Shown here: piece by piece, positions 42,345-51,338 of the stretch
How the letters are laid out: each line of letters opens with the position of its first letter
How positions within the stretch are numbered: position 1 is the stretch's first letter
Assembly: GCA_020634115.1 (NCBI GenBank)
Contig: JACKCH010000012.1
Location: 868,001 to 932,000 of the forward strand
Source of the DNA: Anaerolineaceae bacterium
Lineage (GTDB): Bacteria > Chloroflexota > Anaerolineae > Aggregatilineales > Phototrophicaceae
Reading direction: 5' to 3'
DNA length: 64,000 nt
Notes under the pieces: model-generated
Databases searched by the model: none
What the model saw: the letters and a program-made list of their open reading frames with translations, nothing else
What the model was told of the DNA's origin: nothing
Position numbers and translations under genes: made by a program

Positions 42345-44555
42345 ATGGAGACACTAACCGGAACGATTGAACGCATCACCTTTTACAACGAAGAAAACGG
42401 CTATACCGTCCTCAAAATGCTGCCCGACCAACCCCGCCTGGATGCAGCCGCCCGCGATGGCACCATCGCAGTGGTCGGCGTCATGCCGGAACTCAGCATT
42501 GGCGAGTCGGTGGAGTTCATGGGACAGTGGGTGAACGACTCGCGCTACGGCTTGCAGTTTCGCGCCGAAGTCGTGAAACCCGTTCCTCCCACCACCCTGA
42601 CCGGCATCATCAACTACCTGTCGAGCGGCATCGTCCGGGGAATTGGCCCGCGTACGGCGGAAAAAATCGTCAATCACTTTGGCCTGGAAACCCTCGATAT
42701 TCTGGATAACGAACCCCACCGTATCCAGGAAGTGCCGGAAGTCAAAACAACACTGCTGAACCAGTTGGTCGAAGCCTGGAAGAGCAACCAGGCCGTACGC
42801 CAGGTGATGATTTTCCTGCAAGGTTACGGCATTTCCAGCAAGATGGCCGTACGCATTCACGACACGTATGGCGCGGATACGGTTCGTATCGTCAAGGAAG
42901 ACCCCTACCAGCTGGCCGATGACGTGTTCGGCATCGGTTTCCTGCGGGCGGATACCATCGCGCAGAGCATGGGCGTGGAAAAGGACGCTCGTATCCGGCT
43001 GCGCGCCGGGCTGCACTACGCCCTGAACAAACTGGCAACGGACGGCCACACCTACGCTCCTCGCCAGATGCTCTTTGCGACCACCTGTGAACTGCTGCAA
43101 ATCGAAGCCAGTGACGAAATCGCGGCGCGGCTCTCAGCTTTGCTGGACATGCAGATTTTCCAAGGTGATCTATTCAATGATCGGCTGGTCAACCCGGATG
43201 GCGAAGTGGTCGAACCGGTCTATCTGCCCCTCTACTATTACGCGGAACTCGGCGCGGCGGAACGCCTACGGATGCTGGCGAACACGCCCTCCCGCCTCAT
43301 CCCGGTCTGGCAAAATACCGACTGGTCGAAATTCCTGAAAGAACTGGCAAAAAAGAACAACGTCGAATTGACCGCCCAGCAGCAGGGCGCGGTGAAAGCC
43401 GCCCTCACCAGCAAAGTCTCGGTGCTGACCGGCGGGCCGGGAACGGGCAAAACCACCACGCTGCAAATGGTTATCAATGCCCTGGCCGCCGAAAAACGCA
43501 GCTTCAAACTCGCCTCCCCCACCGGACGGGCGGCGAAACGCCTGAGTGAAGCGACGGGATGGCCTGCCAGCACGATTCACCGAATGCTTGGTTGGATGCC
43601 GGGCGGCGGTTTCGAGTACGACGAGGACAGCCCGCTGGATGTGGATATGGTCATCGTGGATGAAACCTCGATGCTTGACCTGGTGCTGTTCAATAGCCTG
43701 CTCAAGGCCATCCGCCCCGAATCGCACCTGCTGATGGTCGGGGATGTGGATCAGCTTCCCAGCGTCGGAGCGGGCAACGTCCTGCACGATGTAATTGACA
43801 GCGGCGTGGCGCATGTCACACGCCTGAAAACCATTTTCCGCCAGAGCGAAGACAGCGTGATTGTGGAAAACGCCCACCGCATCAACCAGGGTGATATGCC
43901 CTATTTGCAGAATACCAGCAGTGACTTCTTCTTCTTTGGTGAAGAAGACCCGGAGCGGGCAGCAGACCTGGTGGTGGATATTGTGCAGAACCGCATCCCC
44001 AACAAATTCGGCTATGACTCGCTGGATGATGTGCAGGTCATCGCGCCCATGTACCGAGGACCGATTGGCGTGAATGCGCTGAACGAGCGCCTGCAGAAAG
44101 CCCTCAATGGCTCGACCCGGCAGGCGGAAAAGAAGCTCGGCGGGCGGCTGTTTCGGGCGGGCGACAAAGTGATGCAAGTCCGCAACAACTACGACAAAGA
44201 CGTATTTAACGGGGATATTGGACGCATCAACGCGCTGGATTTTGAAGATAATTCGATGGAAGTCATTATAGATGGGCGCTATGTGTACTATGATTGGTCT
44301 GAAACCGACGACCTGACCCACGCCTACTGTATCAGCACGCACCGCAGCCAGGGCGGGGAGTACCCGGTGGTGGTGCTGCCGCTTATGACGCAGCACTACA
44401 TGATGCTCCAGCGCAATCTGCTCTACACTGCCATCACGCGGGCGCGGGAGGTCGTTATCCTGGTCGGGACGCACCGCGCGGTGGGGATTGCTGTGAAGAA
44501 CAACAAAGTGGCGGAACGCTACAGCGGCCTGATCGCACGGCTGCTGCGGAGGTAG
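42345..44555 (+). CDS. recD2: RecD2-like 5'-3' DNA helicase
   Basis: A 736-residue superfamily 1B helicase of the RecD/TraA type that works without RecBC. It has an N-terminal OB-like domain (ETLTGTIERITFYNEENGYTVL) and helix-hairpin-helix elements (IVRGIGPRTAEKIVNHFG). The motor shows GGPGTGKTT near residue 365, motif II VDETSMLD, GDVDQLPSVGAG, an SH3-like insert and the C-terminal STHRSQGGEYPVVVLP. It probably acts in repair and fork processing. A start at 42216 would add 43 atypical residues, so the ATG aligned to the family start is used. The stop abuts that of the convergent rsmI gene with no gap. Confidence 0.93.
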   Translation: METLTGTIERITFYNEENGYTVLKMLPDQPRLDAAARDGTIAVVGVMPELSIGESVEFMGQWVNDSRYGLQFRAEVVKPVPPTTLTGIINYLSSGIVRGIGPRTAEKIVNHFGLETLDILDNEPHRIQEVPEVKTTLLNQLVEAWKSNQAVRQVMIFLQGYGISSKMAVRIHDTYGADTVRIVKEDPYQLADDVFGIGFLRADTIAQSMGVEKDARIRLRAGLHYALNKLATDGHTYAPRQMLFATTCELLQIEASDEIAARLSALLDMQIFQGDLFNDRLVNPDGEVVEPVYLPLYYYAELGAAERLRMLANTPSRLIPVWQNTDWSKFLKELAKKNNVELTAQQQGAVKAALTSKVSVLTGGPGTGKTTTLQMVINALAAEKRSFKLASPTGRAAKRLSEATGWPASTIHRMLGWMPGGGFEYDEDSPLDVDMVIVDETSMLDLVLFNSLLKAIRPESHLLMVGDVDQLPSVGAGNVLHDVIDSGVAHVTRLKTIFRQSEDSVIVENAHRINQGDMPYLQNTSSDFFFFGEEDPERAADLVVDIVQNRIPNKFGYDSLDDVQVIAPMYRGPIGVNALNERLQKALNGSTRQAEKKLGGRLFRAGDKVMQVRNNYDKDVFNGDIGRINALDFEDNSMEVIIDGRYVYYDWSETDDLTHAYCISTHRSQGGEYPVVVLPLMTQHYMMLQRNLLYTAITRAREVVILVGTHRAVGIAVKNNKVAERYSGLIARLLRR

Positions 44556-45377
44556 TTATTCCCCCACGCCCAGGGCATACACATCCCGCCGTGACCAACC
44601 CGATTCAGCGGCCACCGCTTTCGCCGCCCGGCTCAACGACTCCCCGACTTCCAATCGGGCATCCAGCGCGGCCCGGACTCGCGTTGCATCCCAATCAGCC
44701 GAGGACTCTTCTGGTGCGCCGCCGATGATGAGCGTGATTTCCCCGCGCGGCGGGTGTTCCCGGTAGTAGTTCAGCACGGTACTGCACGTCCCACGTTGGA
44801 ATTCCTCGTAAAATTTGCTCACTTCCCGCGCCACACAGACCGCACGATCTCCAAGCTGTTCCAGCACCAAGGCTAGTGTGTCTGTAAGCCGGTTGGGACT
44901 CTCGTAGGCAACTAGCGTGCGTCGTTCGTCAACCAATGAATCCAGCAGGTCGGCCAGCGCCTTCGTTTTGCGCGGCAAAAACCCCAGGTAGACAAAACTA
45001 TCCGTCGGCAAACCGGACGCCACCAGCGCGGTAGTGATAGCGTTCGCGCCCGGCAGCGGCACAACCTGGATACCCTGCCCCAGTGCCGCCCCCACCAACT
45101 CAAAACCGGGGTCGGAAATGCCGGGAGTCCCGGCGTCGGAAACCAGCGCGACATCGCCCGTTTCCAGCGCAGCGAAAAGCGCATCCAGTTTCGCCAGTTT
45201 ATTATGCTCATGATAGCTCGTCAGCGGCGTGGGGATGTCGTAGTATTGCAGCAGCACGCGGGTCGTGCGCGTGTCTTCGGCGGCAATCAGGCTGACTTCC
45301 CGCAGGATACGGAGCGCCCGCAGCGTGATGTCTTCCAGGTTGCCGATTGGCGTTGGAACAAGATATAGAATGCCCAT
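44556..45377 (-). CDS. rsmI: 16S rRNA (cytidine1402-2'-O)-methyltransferase
   Basis: A 273-residue SAM-dependent tetrapyrrole-methylase-fold enzyme that methylates the ribose of C1402 in the 16S decoding centre. Family motifs are YLVPTPIGNLEDITLRA, AAEDTRTTRVLL, LVSDAGTPGISDPG, LPGANAITTALVASGLPT and YESPNRLTDTL. The C-terminal small domain carries the helix-turn-helix-like SRAAKAVAAESGWSRRDVYALG. Length agrees with homologues. It follows the YCII gene by seven bases, so they form an operon. Confidence 0.96.
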   Translation of the reverse strand: MGILYLVPTPIGNLEDITLRALRILREVSLIAAEDTRTTRVLLQYYDIPTPLTSYHEHNKLAKLDALFAALETGDVALVSDAGTPGISDPGFELVGAALGQGIQVVPLPGANAITTALVASGLPTDSFVYLGFLPRKTKALADLLDSLVDERRTLVAYESPNRLTDTLALVLEQLGDRAVCVAREVSKFYEEFQRGTCSTVLNYYREHPPRGEITLIIGGAPEESSADWDATRVRAALDARLEVGESLSRAAKAVAAESGWSRRDVYALGVGE

Positions 45378-45384
45378 GTACTGC

Positions 45385-45726
45385 TCAGTCGTTATCCATT
45401 AGTTCTTCGGGGCGCGTCCAAGCCGAAAGCGCGATATGGTAGGGGAAAAGCTCGGCACGGAAAACCCGATTCTTCACCGCCGGATCATCGTGCACAATCC
45501 GACGTGCCGCTTCGTGCGATTCAGCCTGGAAAATGATGATGCCAAAACTGCTGTAATCCGTAGTTTGGGTACGCCCTGCCAGCAGCACGACATCTTGTGC
45601 GACCAAATCCTTCAGGTAGTTGTAGTGCAGTGCGACAATTGCATCTTCTTCCGGTGTCGCGCCGTCAGTGAGCATCTCTGGGCGCACAGGTTGGATGAGA
45701 TACAGGTATTGTTGCCGTTCGGCCAT
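45385..45726 (-). CDS. YCII-family protein
   Basis: A 113-residue dimeric ferredoxin-like alpha/beta protein of the YCII family. The typical His-Asp pair appears in HEAARRIVHDDPAV and the C-terminal FRAELFPYHIAL. The N-terminal YLYLIQPVRPEMLTDG leads to a helix (IVALHYNYLKDL). Family members are mostly uncharacterised, some being chlorohydrolase-like. The ATG at 45726 follows AGGAGG; the in-frame codon five residues earlier overlaps that site. It is co-transcribed with rsmI. Confidence 0.88.
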   Translation of the reverse strand: MAERQQYLYLIQPVRPEMLTDGATPEEDAIVALHYNYLKDLVAQDVVLLAGRTQTTDYSSFGIIIFQAESHEAARRIVHDDPAVKNRVFRAELFPYHIALSAWTRPEELMDND

Positions 45727-45821
45727 CACCACCTCCTTCAACTAGGATTACTACCCTTCACGGATTCTCTATTGTACCCGAATCTCACACGATATTCTCC
45801 CTACAGAATCGCCGGTGTGGA

Positions 45822-45830
45822 TGTTATGCT
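45822..45830 (+). promoter_or_regulatory. Extended -10 promoter candidate for pth
   Basis: TGTTATGCT fits TGnTATAAT and lies 28 bases before the ATG at 45859, allowing a short leader. Confidence 0.35.
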
Positions 45831-45858
45831 TGGCACATAGTCAATGAGGGGTAGTGGC

Positions 45859-46479
45859 ATGGCGGACTGGTATCTGATTGTTGGCCTGGGGAATCCTGGC
45901 AAAGAATATGAAAACACCCGGCACAACGTCGGTTTTCAGGTCGTGGACGAACTGGCACGGCGCTATGGGCTGACCTTCGGTAAAAAAGAGCGTAAGGCAG
46001 TCGTTGCATCCGGCGTGATGCAGGGCAGAAAAGTCATCCTCGCCAAGCCACAAACCTATATGAACCTCAGCGGCGAATCGGTACGGGCGCTGGTGGATTT
46101 CTACAAAGTGGAAATTGAACACATCATCATTGTTTCTGACGACCTGGATATTCCATTGGGAACGCTGCGGCTGCGGAAAGAAGGCAGCGCGGGTGGTCAG
46201 CGCGGGCTGAAGAGCATTATCCAGCATCTGGGGACTCAGAATTTCAGCCGGTTGCGTTTTGGTATTGGCCGTCCTCCTGGCCGGATGGATCCGAAAGACT
46301 ATGTGCTGCAGGCCTTCAAAGGGGACGATGCGATTTTGGCCGCTGAAGTAGCCGACCACGCAGCGGATGCCGTGGAAACCTGGTTGACTTCCGGCATTGA
46401 CCTGGCGATGAGCCGTCATAATGGGACAACGGAGAACGTATCCCGCCCCCAGCCGACACCGAACCCAGATAACTCGTAA
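45859..46479 (+). CDS. pth: Peptidyl-tRNA hydrolase
   Basis: A 206-residue Pth that releases peptides from prematurely dropped peptidyl-tRNA. The catalytic His lies in TRHNVGF, the Asn in GLGNPG, and the Asp in SDDLDIP. Substrate-channel residues (KPQTYMNLSGESV) are all present, as is GGQRGLKSII. A short Asn/Pro-rich tail follows residue ~190. The start is set at 45859 because GAGGGG lies seven bases upstream. It stands alone on the plus strand, with ten bases to the convergent neighbour. Confidence 0.96.
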   Translation: MADWYLIVGLGNPGKEYENTRHNVGFQVVDELARRYGLTFGKKERKAVVASGVMQGRKVILAKPQTYMNLSGESVRALVDFYKVEIEHIIIVSDDLDIPLGTLRLRKEGSAGGQRGLKSIIQHLGTQNFSRLRFGIGRPPGRMDPKDYVLQAFKGDDAILAAEVADHAADAVETWLTSGIDLAMSRHNGTTENVSRPQPTPNPDNS

Positions 46480-46489
46480 TCCTACCTTA

Positions 46490-47554
46490 TTATTCCCTGG
46501 CAAGTTCCTGTGCTGATTGTTGCACAACAGCGACCTGCATCGTTGCTTGTGAGCCGATTTGCCTAGCAGCCTCGATGAGTGTATAGAATTCACGGGTGAC
46601 TTCGGTTTGGTAGGGTGGATGAATCAACGGCGATAGGTAGCTCTGATAGGCAGTGATAAAGTCAGCATGGGTGCTCGGCATGTGGTCAACAACCCAGGGC
46701 CAGTCCAGAAAAGCCTCGGTCTGCTGTTTGAGAAACGCGGCTAAACGCGCCCACTCCTCCTGATGATTTTGGGCAATCGCCAGAAAAAGGTTATCCGCGT
46801 GGACGGCATAATCCTCTGGCACATCGCCCAGGTCATCAAAAAATTGAATTACCATGCTGACCCGGCAAAAAACATCGCGTATCTCCGCACTGAGCGCATC
46901 CGGCACGCCATACAGACAACTCAGGATGTCCGTCCACGCCCCCATCAACTCCCCGGCTACCAATTCCTTGTCATGGATAATGGCTTCCAGTGAGCGCGGT
47001 TGTACTGCCTCAGGATGCCCTAAAGCCTGAAGATAACCCCGGCGGTAGCGCACGATGATTTTAAGGATATGCGAGTAGGTATCCGGCGGGATTTCCAGGA
47101 GTTGCAGATGGTGGCTCAGTTCGTGAGATAGGTTGCGCGCCTCCTTGAGCCGCAATATCCGCCGAATGTCCTGCTGGCGCAGTGCCTGACTATCGAAACT
47201 ATCCAGATATTCATCCATCTGGCAGATATAGCGGATAAACACTTCGCCCACCGTTGTTTTATCCGGCTGTTTGAGCGCCTCATCCAGAACCCCGCAGTAC
47301 CGCGCCCACAAAAAGATTTCATATAGGTAATACAGCATGTGTGAACGCGGATAGATAGTGTGTATCCCCCGCCATTCCCGCAGCTTGAGATTGGATCGGT
47401 AACGGTGAAAATAGCGTATCGTTCGGAAGGCGGCACGATGAAAGAACAGATATAAGGGTATGTCGCTGATGGCGAAAAGTGGCATTTGGGGAATGGCCGC
47501 TGAAGGCACTTGAAAAAGACGGTCTCGTAAAAGCTGATGGATTCGCGCCCGCAT
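46490..47554 (-). CDS. Putative class I isoprenoid-synthase-fold protein
   Basis: A 354-residue, nearly all-helical protein not matching a family I can name. Two acidic motifs have the spacing and context of class I terpene/prenyl synthases: DEYLD at residues 114-118 in a helix (ICQMDEYLDSF) and DDLGD at 240-244 (VIQFFDDLGDVPEDY). In class I enzymes such motifs bind Mg2+ and diphosphate. The order and the ~125-residue separation fit, but the usual RxxxD or NSE/DTE details are not seen. A Lys/Arg-rich N-terminal ~70 residues may associate with membranes. GAGGGGG precedes the ATG. Alternatively it is a non-catalytic helical protein. Confidence 0.6.
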   Translation of the reverse strand: MRARIHQLLRDRLFQVPSAAIPQMPLFAISDIPLYLFFHRAAFRTIRYFHRYRSNLKLREWRGIHTIYPRSHMLYYLYEIFLWARYCGVLDEALKQPDKTTVGEVFIRYICQMDEYLDSFDSQALRQQDIRRILRLKEARNLSHELSHHLQLLEIPPDTYSHILKIIVRYRRGYLQALGHPEAVQPRSLEAIIHDKELVAGELMGAWTDILSCLYGVPDALSAEIRDVFCRVSMVIQFFDDLGDVPEDYAVHADNLFLAIAQNHQEEWARLAAFLKQQTEAFLDWPWVVDHMPSTHADFITAYQSYLSPLIHPPYQTEVTREFYTLIEAARQIGSQATMQVAVVQQSAQELARE

Positions 47555-47662
47555 GGTTTCCCCCTCATCAAATGATTTATTCTGTTATGTGACGTTTTGT
47601 ACCTCTGCAATTTCGGCAAAAACAGGTGCTGCTCGATTTTCAGTCTGACAGGATGACATAAG

Positions 47663-48772
47663 TTAGCGGATCAGGTCAATCAGATTGGGGACAATGGTCG
47701 AAATCGTTGGTGTGATCGCTGTCATAAACATGGGGACAGCGCGCTGAAATGAAATCGGCCAATCTGGAATACCTCGCACCTCATCAATCAGCGCTTTGAT
47801 TTCGCCGCGCTCCTTCCGAAACTGTTCTAGTTTCTGTGCGGTATCGGCGTCGGCGGCGGGGTTATCCTCATCATCTTCACAAATGTCCTCAAGAATTCGG
47901 TCTATCCGGCAGGAAATATCGTAAAGAGCATTTTCGTAGAGACCCAATTTTTCATGCTTGCTGCGGAGCAACGCCTGATGAATGGAAATAATGGGCATGA
48001 AGAAAATGGACAACAGGATGAACGAGGCGAAAGACGAAATCAGTATGGATGTGATAAAGATATCCAGATTCTGATTGGGTTTGAAGAAGAGCGACATCAC
48101 CAGGATAATCGCCGCTGGAATCATCGTCCAACTGGCGACACCGACACTCAGATTACTCATGAATTTGAGTAGACGATTATAATCCAGTTTGATCGTAAAC
48201 TGAATCAGGCGGTAGGCCAGAACCATGCTGAGGATAATCCCCGCGATGCCGCTGCCGAGCAGAAACGGGAAAACGATGATATTCATCGCGCCATGATAAG
48301 CGGCGAAGAAACCTGGGGCGGCGCTTGCTACCCAATTTCCACCCAGCCAATCGGTCATCTCGCTGCCCCATATCCGTTGTAGATCATAGATATTCAGGAC
48401 GATGAACAATGTCCCGCCTAGAAAACTGGCGGAAAGCGGGTTGTACCAACGGTCCGCGACCTGACGGATAGTTGCCAGGTAGGTTTCAGGGTCTGTTTCT
48501 AGTGCTGGATAGAGCTTATAGAGATTTTCGGGGAGAGCGCGTTCAAACCACCTGTAGGCCAACAGGAAAAGGCTGATGGTGAACGGTGCATACGCCAGGA
48601 TGTTTCCTGTAAAGGCATCCTGTACCTGAAACAGGGCGGAGAACATCAGCCCGGTAAGAAAGATCGCCAGCGGAAGGCCAACGAACATAACCCACCATAA
48701 ACGCGGATGGGCGGCCAGGCGGAACATCCAGTTGCGCTCAAAACATGCTTTCACAGCCTGTTTAGTCAACAT
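47663..48772 (-). CDS. Polytopic membrane protein of unknown function
   Basis: A 369-residue protein with about six helices: LWWVMFVGLPLAIFLTGLMF, ILAYAPFTISLFLLAY, LSASFLGGTLFIVLNIY, IIVFPFLLGSGIAGIILSM, WTMIPAAIILVMSLFF and FASFILLSIFFMPII. A ~90-residue cytoplasmic coiled-coil-like acidic region follows (NALYDISCRIDRILEDICEDDED to FRKERGEIKALIDEVR), and it ends with a hydrophobic tail. No transporter or enzyme signature is recognised. It lies upstream of the possible isoprenoid synthase gene on the same strand with a 108-base gap, so joint transcription is possible but not shown. Confidence 0.65.
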   Translation of the reverse strand: MLTKQAVKACFERNWMFRLAAHPRLWWVMFVGLPLAIFLTGLMFSALFQVQDAFTGNILAYAPFTISLFLLAYRWFERALPENLYKLYPALETDPETYLATIRQVADRWYNPLSASFLGGTLFIVLNIYDLQRIWGSEMTDWLGGNWVASAAPGFFAAYHGAMNIIVFPFLLGSGIAGIILSMVLAYRLIQFTIKLDYNRLLKFMSNLSVGVASWTMIPAAIILVMSLFFKPNQNLDIFITSILISSFASFILLSIFFMPIISIHQALLRSKHEKLGLYENALYDISCRIDRILEDICEDDEDNPAADADTAQKLEQFRKERGEIKALIDEVRGIPDWPISFQRAVPMFMTAITPTISTIVPNLIDLIR

Positions 48773-48985
48773 TTTGCTTTACCTAGACTCAATTTCCCAC
48801 TATTATATCACTTTCGAGTAGTCTTGCGTTATTTTTTGAATTTGGCTGGCAATGATAGTGTCTTTTCCAGGTTTACTTATTCAAACTCACACCGCCCCTT
48901 TCGGAAAGCGCCACTTGTGAGGTTATGATATTGTTACATTGAGAGCGTTCGTGTATTGCTAGATCAAGAAATGAGGGGATGGGCT

Positions 48986-49681
48986 ATGGAACACTTCAAA
49001 GGCAAACTGGGGAGTCTGAGTGATCGGGCCGTACTGCTGATTTTGCTGGGAATTGCCATCAGTGGCAGTATCGCCTCCGGCATTCTGAACCTGATTTTCA
49101 ATATTGAGACGTTTTCCGCCTGGTCGGTGAACTGGCTGCAAAACCTCAGCACTGAAATGTTCGGGGCATTCCTCGCGTTCTGGCTGTTGCAGATCATCCT
49201 GGGTAAGCGACGCGAAAAGGAACGCCTCATCCGCCAGATGCGTAGCCGGGATAACGGACTGGCACTGCAAGCGGTGGGCGAATTGGGGGCGAATGGCTGG
49301 TTAGGGGATGGCTCGCTCAAGAATGCCGAACTCTGGAACGCCAACCTGAAGGGTGTCAACATCTGGGATGTGAATCTGAAAGGCGCTGACCTGCACGGTG
49401 CGAATCTTCAGGATGCGCGTATGGAACGCGGCAACCTGACCGACGTGAACCTATGGAAAGCTAATCTACAGGGAATGCTGCTATTTGATGTGACACTGGA
49501 AGGTGCGGACCTATTCGCGGCCAACCTGGAAAATGCCACCTTGTGCAACGTAGAATTTGACGAAAACACACGCCTGCCGGATGGACGCAAGTGGACACCG
49601 GACATAGACCTGGCAGAGTTTGGCGTGCAACAGACCGATGAACGACTGCCAACCGGCGAATTACCCCATCCCGTACCATGA
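48986..49681 (+). CDS. Membrane-anchored pentapeptide-repeat protein
   Basis: A 231-residue protein. Two N-terminal hydrophobic segments (residues ~12-35 AVLLILLGIAISGSIASGIL and ~50-70 FGAFLAFWLLQIIL) precede a basic linker. About 15 pentapeptide repeats of the A(D/N)LXX type follow near residues 110-195, such as NAELWNANLKGVNIWDVNLK, which should form a right-handed quadrilateral beta-helix. The ATG at 48986 follows GAGGGG by seven bases. Such proteins bind partners or mimic DNA, but the membrane anchor makes a DNA-gyrase role less likely. Function unknown. Confidence 0.82.
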   Translation: MEHFKGKLGSLSDRAVLLILLGIAISGSIASGILNLIFNIETFSAWSVNWLQNLSTEMFGAFLAFWLLQIILGKRREKERLIRQMRSRDNGLALQAVGELGANGWLGDGSLKNAELWNANLKGVNIWDVNLKGADLHGANLQDARMERGNLTDVNLWKANLQGMLLFDVTLEGADLFAANLENATLCNVEFDENTRLPDGRKWTPDIDLAEFGVQQTDERLPTGELPHPVP

Positions 49682-49781
49682 CTAGGCGGGGGAATAGCCA
49701 TACTGCTATTGAAAACAAGGCGCGGGAACGTTACTATTTCCCTGTTAGCAAAACAAATCGGTCAATTTTAGGAGTGCGATT

Positions 49782-51233
49782 ATGGCGAAAAAACTAAAAA
49801 ACTATATCGGTGGCGAGTGGGTCGCCTCCAGCGCAACCGAATATACACCGGTGGTCAATCCGGCGACCTGCGAAACCCTGGCCGAATGCCCAGAATCAAC
49901 CCGTGAGGATGTAGACAAGGCCGTTCGTGCCGCCCGCGAGGGTTTTGCCGAATGGCGTCAGACTCCGGTTCTCAACCGGGCGCAGTATATGTATCGGCTG
50001 AAGACCATTCTGGAAGACCGGTTTGAGGATCTCGCCCGCGTAATTGTTGAAGAAAACGGCAAGACGATTGATGAAGCACGGGGCGAAGTGCGGCGCGGGA
50101 TCGAAAGCGTGGACTATGCAGCCGGCGTGCCTTTTTTGATGCGTAATGATGGCACAGAAGACATCAGTTCCGGCATTGACGAATCAACCCTGCGTCAGCC
50201 TGCCGGGGTTTTTGCTGGGATCACGCCCTTCAACTTCCCGATGATGGTTCCGCTGTGGTTCTTGCCAACAGCCATTACTTGCGGCAACACCTACGTGATG
50301 AAACCCTCCCCGCAGACTCCCCTGAGCATGGAGTTAGTCTACGAACTGCTGGATGAACTCGACCTGCCGGAAGGCGTGGTCAACCTGGTACACGGCGGCA
50401 AAGATGCAGCGATGGCCGTGATGGAACATCCCGGAATAACCGGCGTATCCTTCGTAGGTTCGTCCCCGGTTGCCAAGATTATTTACGAAACCTGCACTCG
50501 CAACGGCAAGCGCGTTCAGGCGCAGGGCGGCGCGAAGAATTACATCGCCGTGATGCCAGACGCCGATATGACCGCTTCGGTCAAGAACATCATGGGCGCG
50601 GCCTACGGCTGTGCTGGGCAGCGTTGCCTGGCAGCAGCAGTGGTTGTCGCAGTAGGCGATGCTTACGACAATCTGCGCGACGAATTGGTACGCCAGTCGA
50701 AAGAACTGCGCGTCGGCTATGGCCTTGACGAAACCACACAGGTTGGCACGGTCATCTCTGGCGCTGCGAAGGAGCGTATTGAGCGCATGATTGCGGATGG
50801 CGAAAAATCCGGCGCGAAAATCGTCCTGGACGGGCGCAACTTACAGGTTCCCGGCTACGAGCAGGGTACGTTTGTCGGCCCAACCATCCTGGACGATGTC
50901 ACGGTGGATATGAGCGTCGCACGGGAAGAAATCTTCGGGCCGGTACTGGCAATTATGCGAGCGGATGATTTCGATGAAGCTGTAGACATTATCAACGGCA
51001 GCCATTACGGAAACGCTTCCAGCCTGTTCACCAGCAATGGTAGGTATGCGCGTGAATTTAAGTACCGGGTGAATGCCGGGAATATCGGCATTAACATCGG
51101 TGTCGCTGCGCCTTCGGCCTCGTTCCCCTTCGGTGGGCAGAAAGACTCATTCTTCGGTGACCTGCACGGCCAGGGTTCAGACTCGATTGAATTCTTTACC
51201 GAGCGCAAAATCGTCATCGAGCGTTGGATATAG
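49782..51233 (+). CDS. mmsA: CoA-acylating methylmalonate-semialdehyde dehydrogenase
   Basis: A 483-residue aldehyde dehydrogenase of the MmsA/IolA type, which oxidises methylmalonate semialdehyde with NAD+ and CoA to propionyl-CoA and CO2. It also accepts malonate semialdehyde. The catalytic Cys lies in AYGCAGQRCLAAAVVVAVGD, where AGQRC is diagnostic of the CoA-dependent subfamily. GITPFNFPMMVPLWFLP, SFVGSSPVAKIIYE and FPFGGQKDSFFGDLHGQG also agree. AGGAG lies seven bases before the ATG. It may serve valine, beta-alanine or myo-inositol breakdown; no other genes of those routes adjoin. Confidence 0.93.
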   Translation: MAKKLKNYIGGEWVASSATEYTPVVNPATCETLAECPESTREDVDKAVRAAREGFAEWRQTPVLNRAQYMYRLKTILEDRFEDLARVIVEENGKTIDEARGEVRRGIESVDYAAGVPFLMRNDGTEDISSGIDESTLRQPAGVFAGITPFNFPMMVPLWFLPTAITCGNTYVMKPSPQTPLSMELVYELLDELDLPEGVVNLVHGGKDAAMAVMEHPGITGVSFVGSSPVAKIIYETCTRNGKRVQAQGGAKNYIAVMPDADMTASVKNIMGAAYGCAGQRCLAAAVVVAVGDAYDNLRDELVRQSKELRVGYGLDETTQVGTVISGAAKERIERMIADGEKSGAKIVLDGRNLQVPGYEQGTFVGPTILDDVTVDMSVAREEIFGPVLAIMRADDFDEAVDIINGSHYGNASSLFTSNGRYAREFKYRVNAGNIGINIGVAAPSASFPFGGQKDSFFGDLHGQGSDSIEFFTERKIVIERWI

Positions 51234-51277
51234 GCAGTCGTTCGTGAACAATTTGAGGCGACTGGTATGGTAATGTT

Positions 51278-51305
51278 GTAGGGGCATGATATATCATGCC
51301 CCTAC
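51278..51305. repeat. Perfect GTAGGGG palindrome
   Basis: A 28-base perfect palindrome with arms GTAGGGGCATGATA / TATCATGCCCCTAC and no loop lies between mmsA and the next gene. It resembles other GTAGGGG or GGGGCATGA inverted repeats at 58346, 61841 and 62418. It may also act as a transcript-end hairpin. Confidence 0.75.
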
Positions 51306-51338
51306 CCTGGAACTATTGAGCAACTCTGAGGAAAACAC

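Noticed and set aside
43266..44474. 402-codon minus-strand open frame opposite recD2
   Set aside because: It lies wholly within the helicase motor, whose motifs are intact; no domain is seen in the antisense product.
51278..51305. Reading the GTAGGGG palindrome as a CRISPR or attachment site
   Set aside because: It occurs singly at this place, with no spacer periodicity, integrase or second att half nearby.
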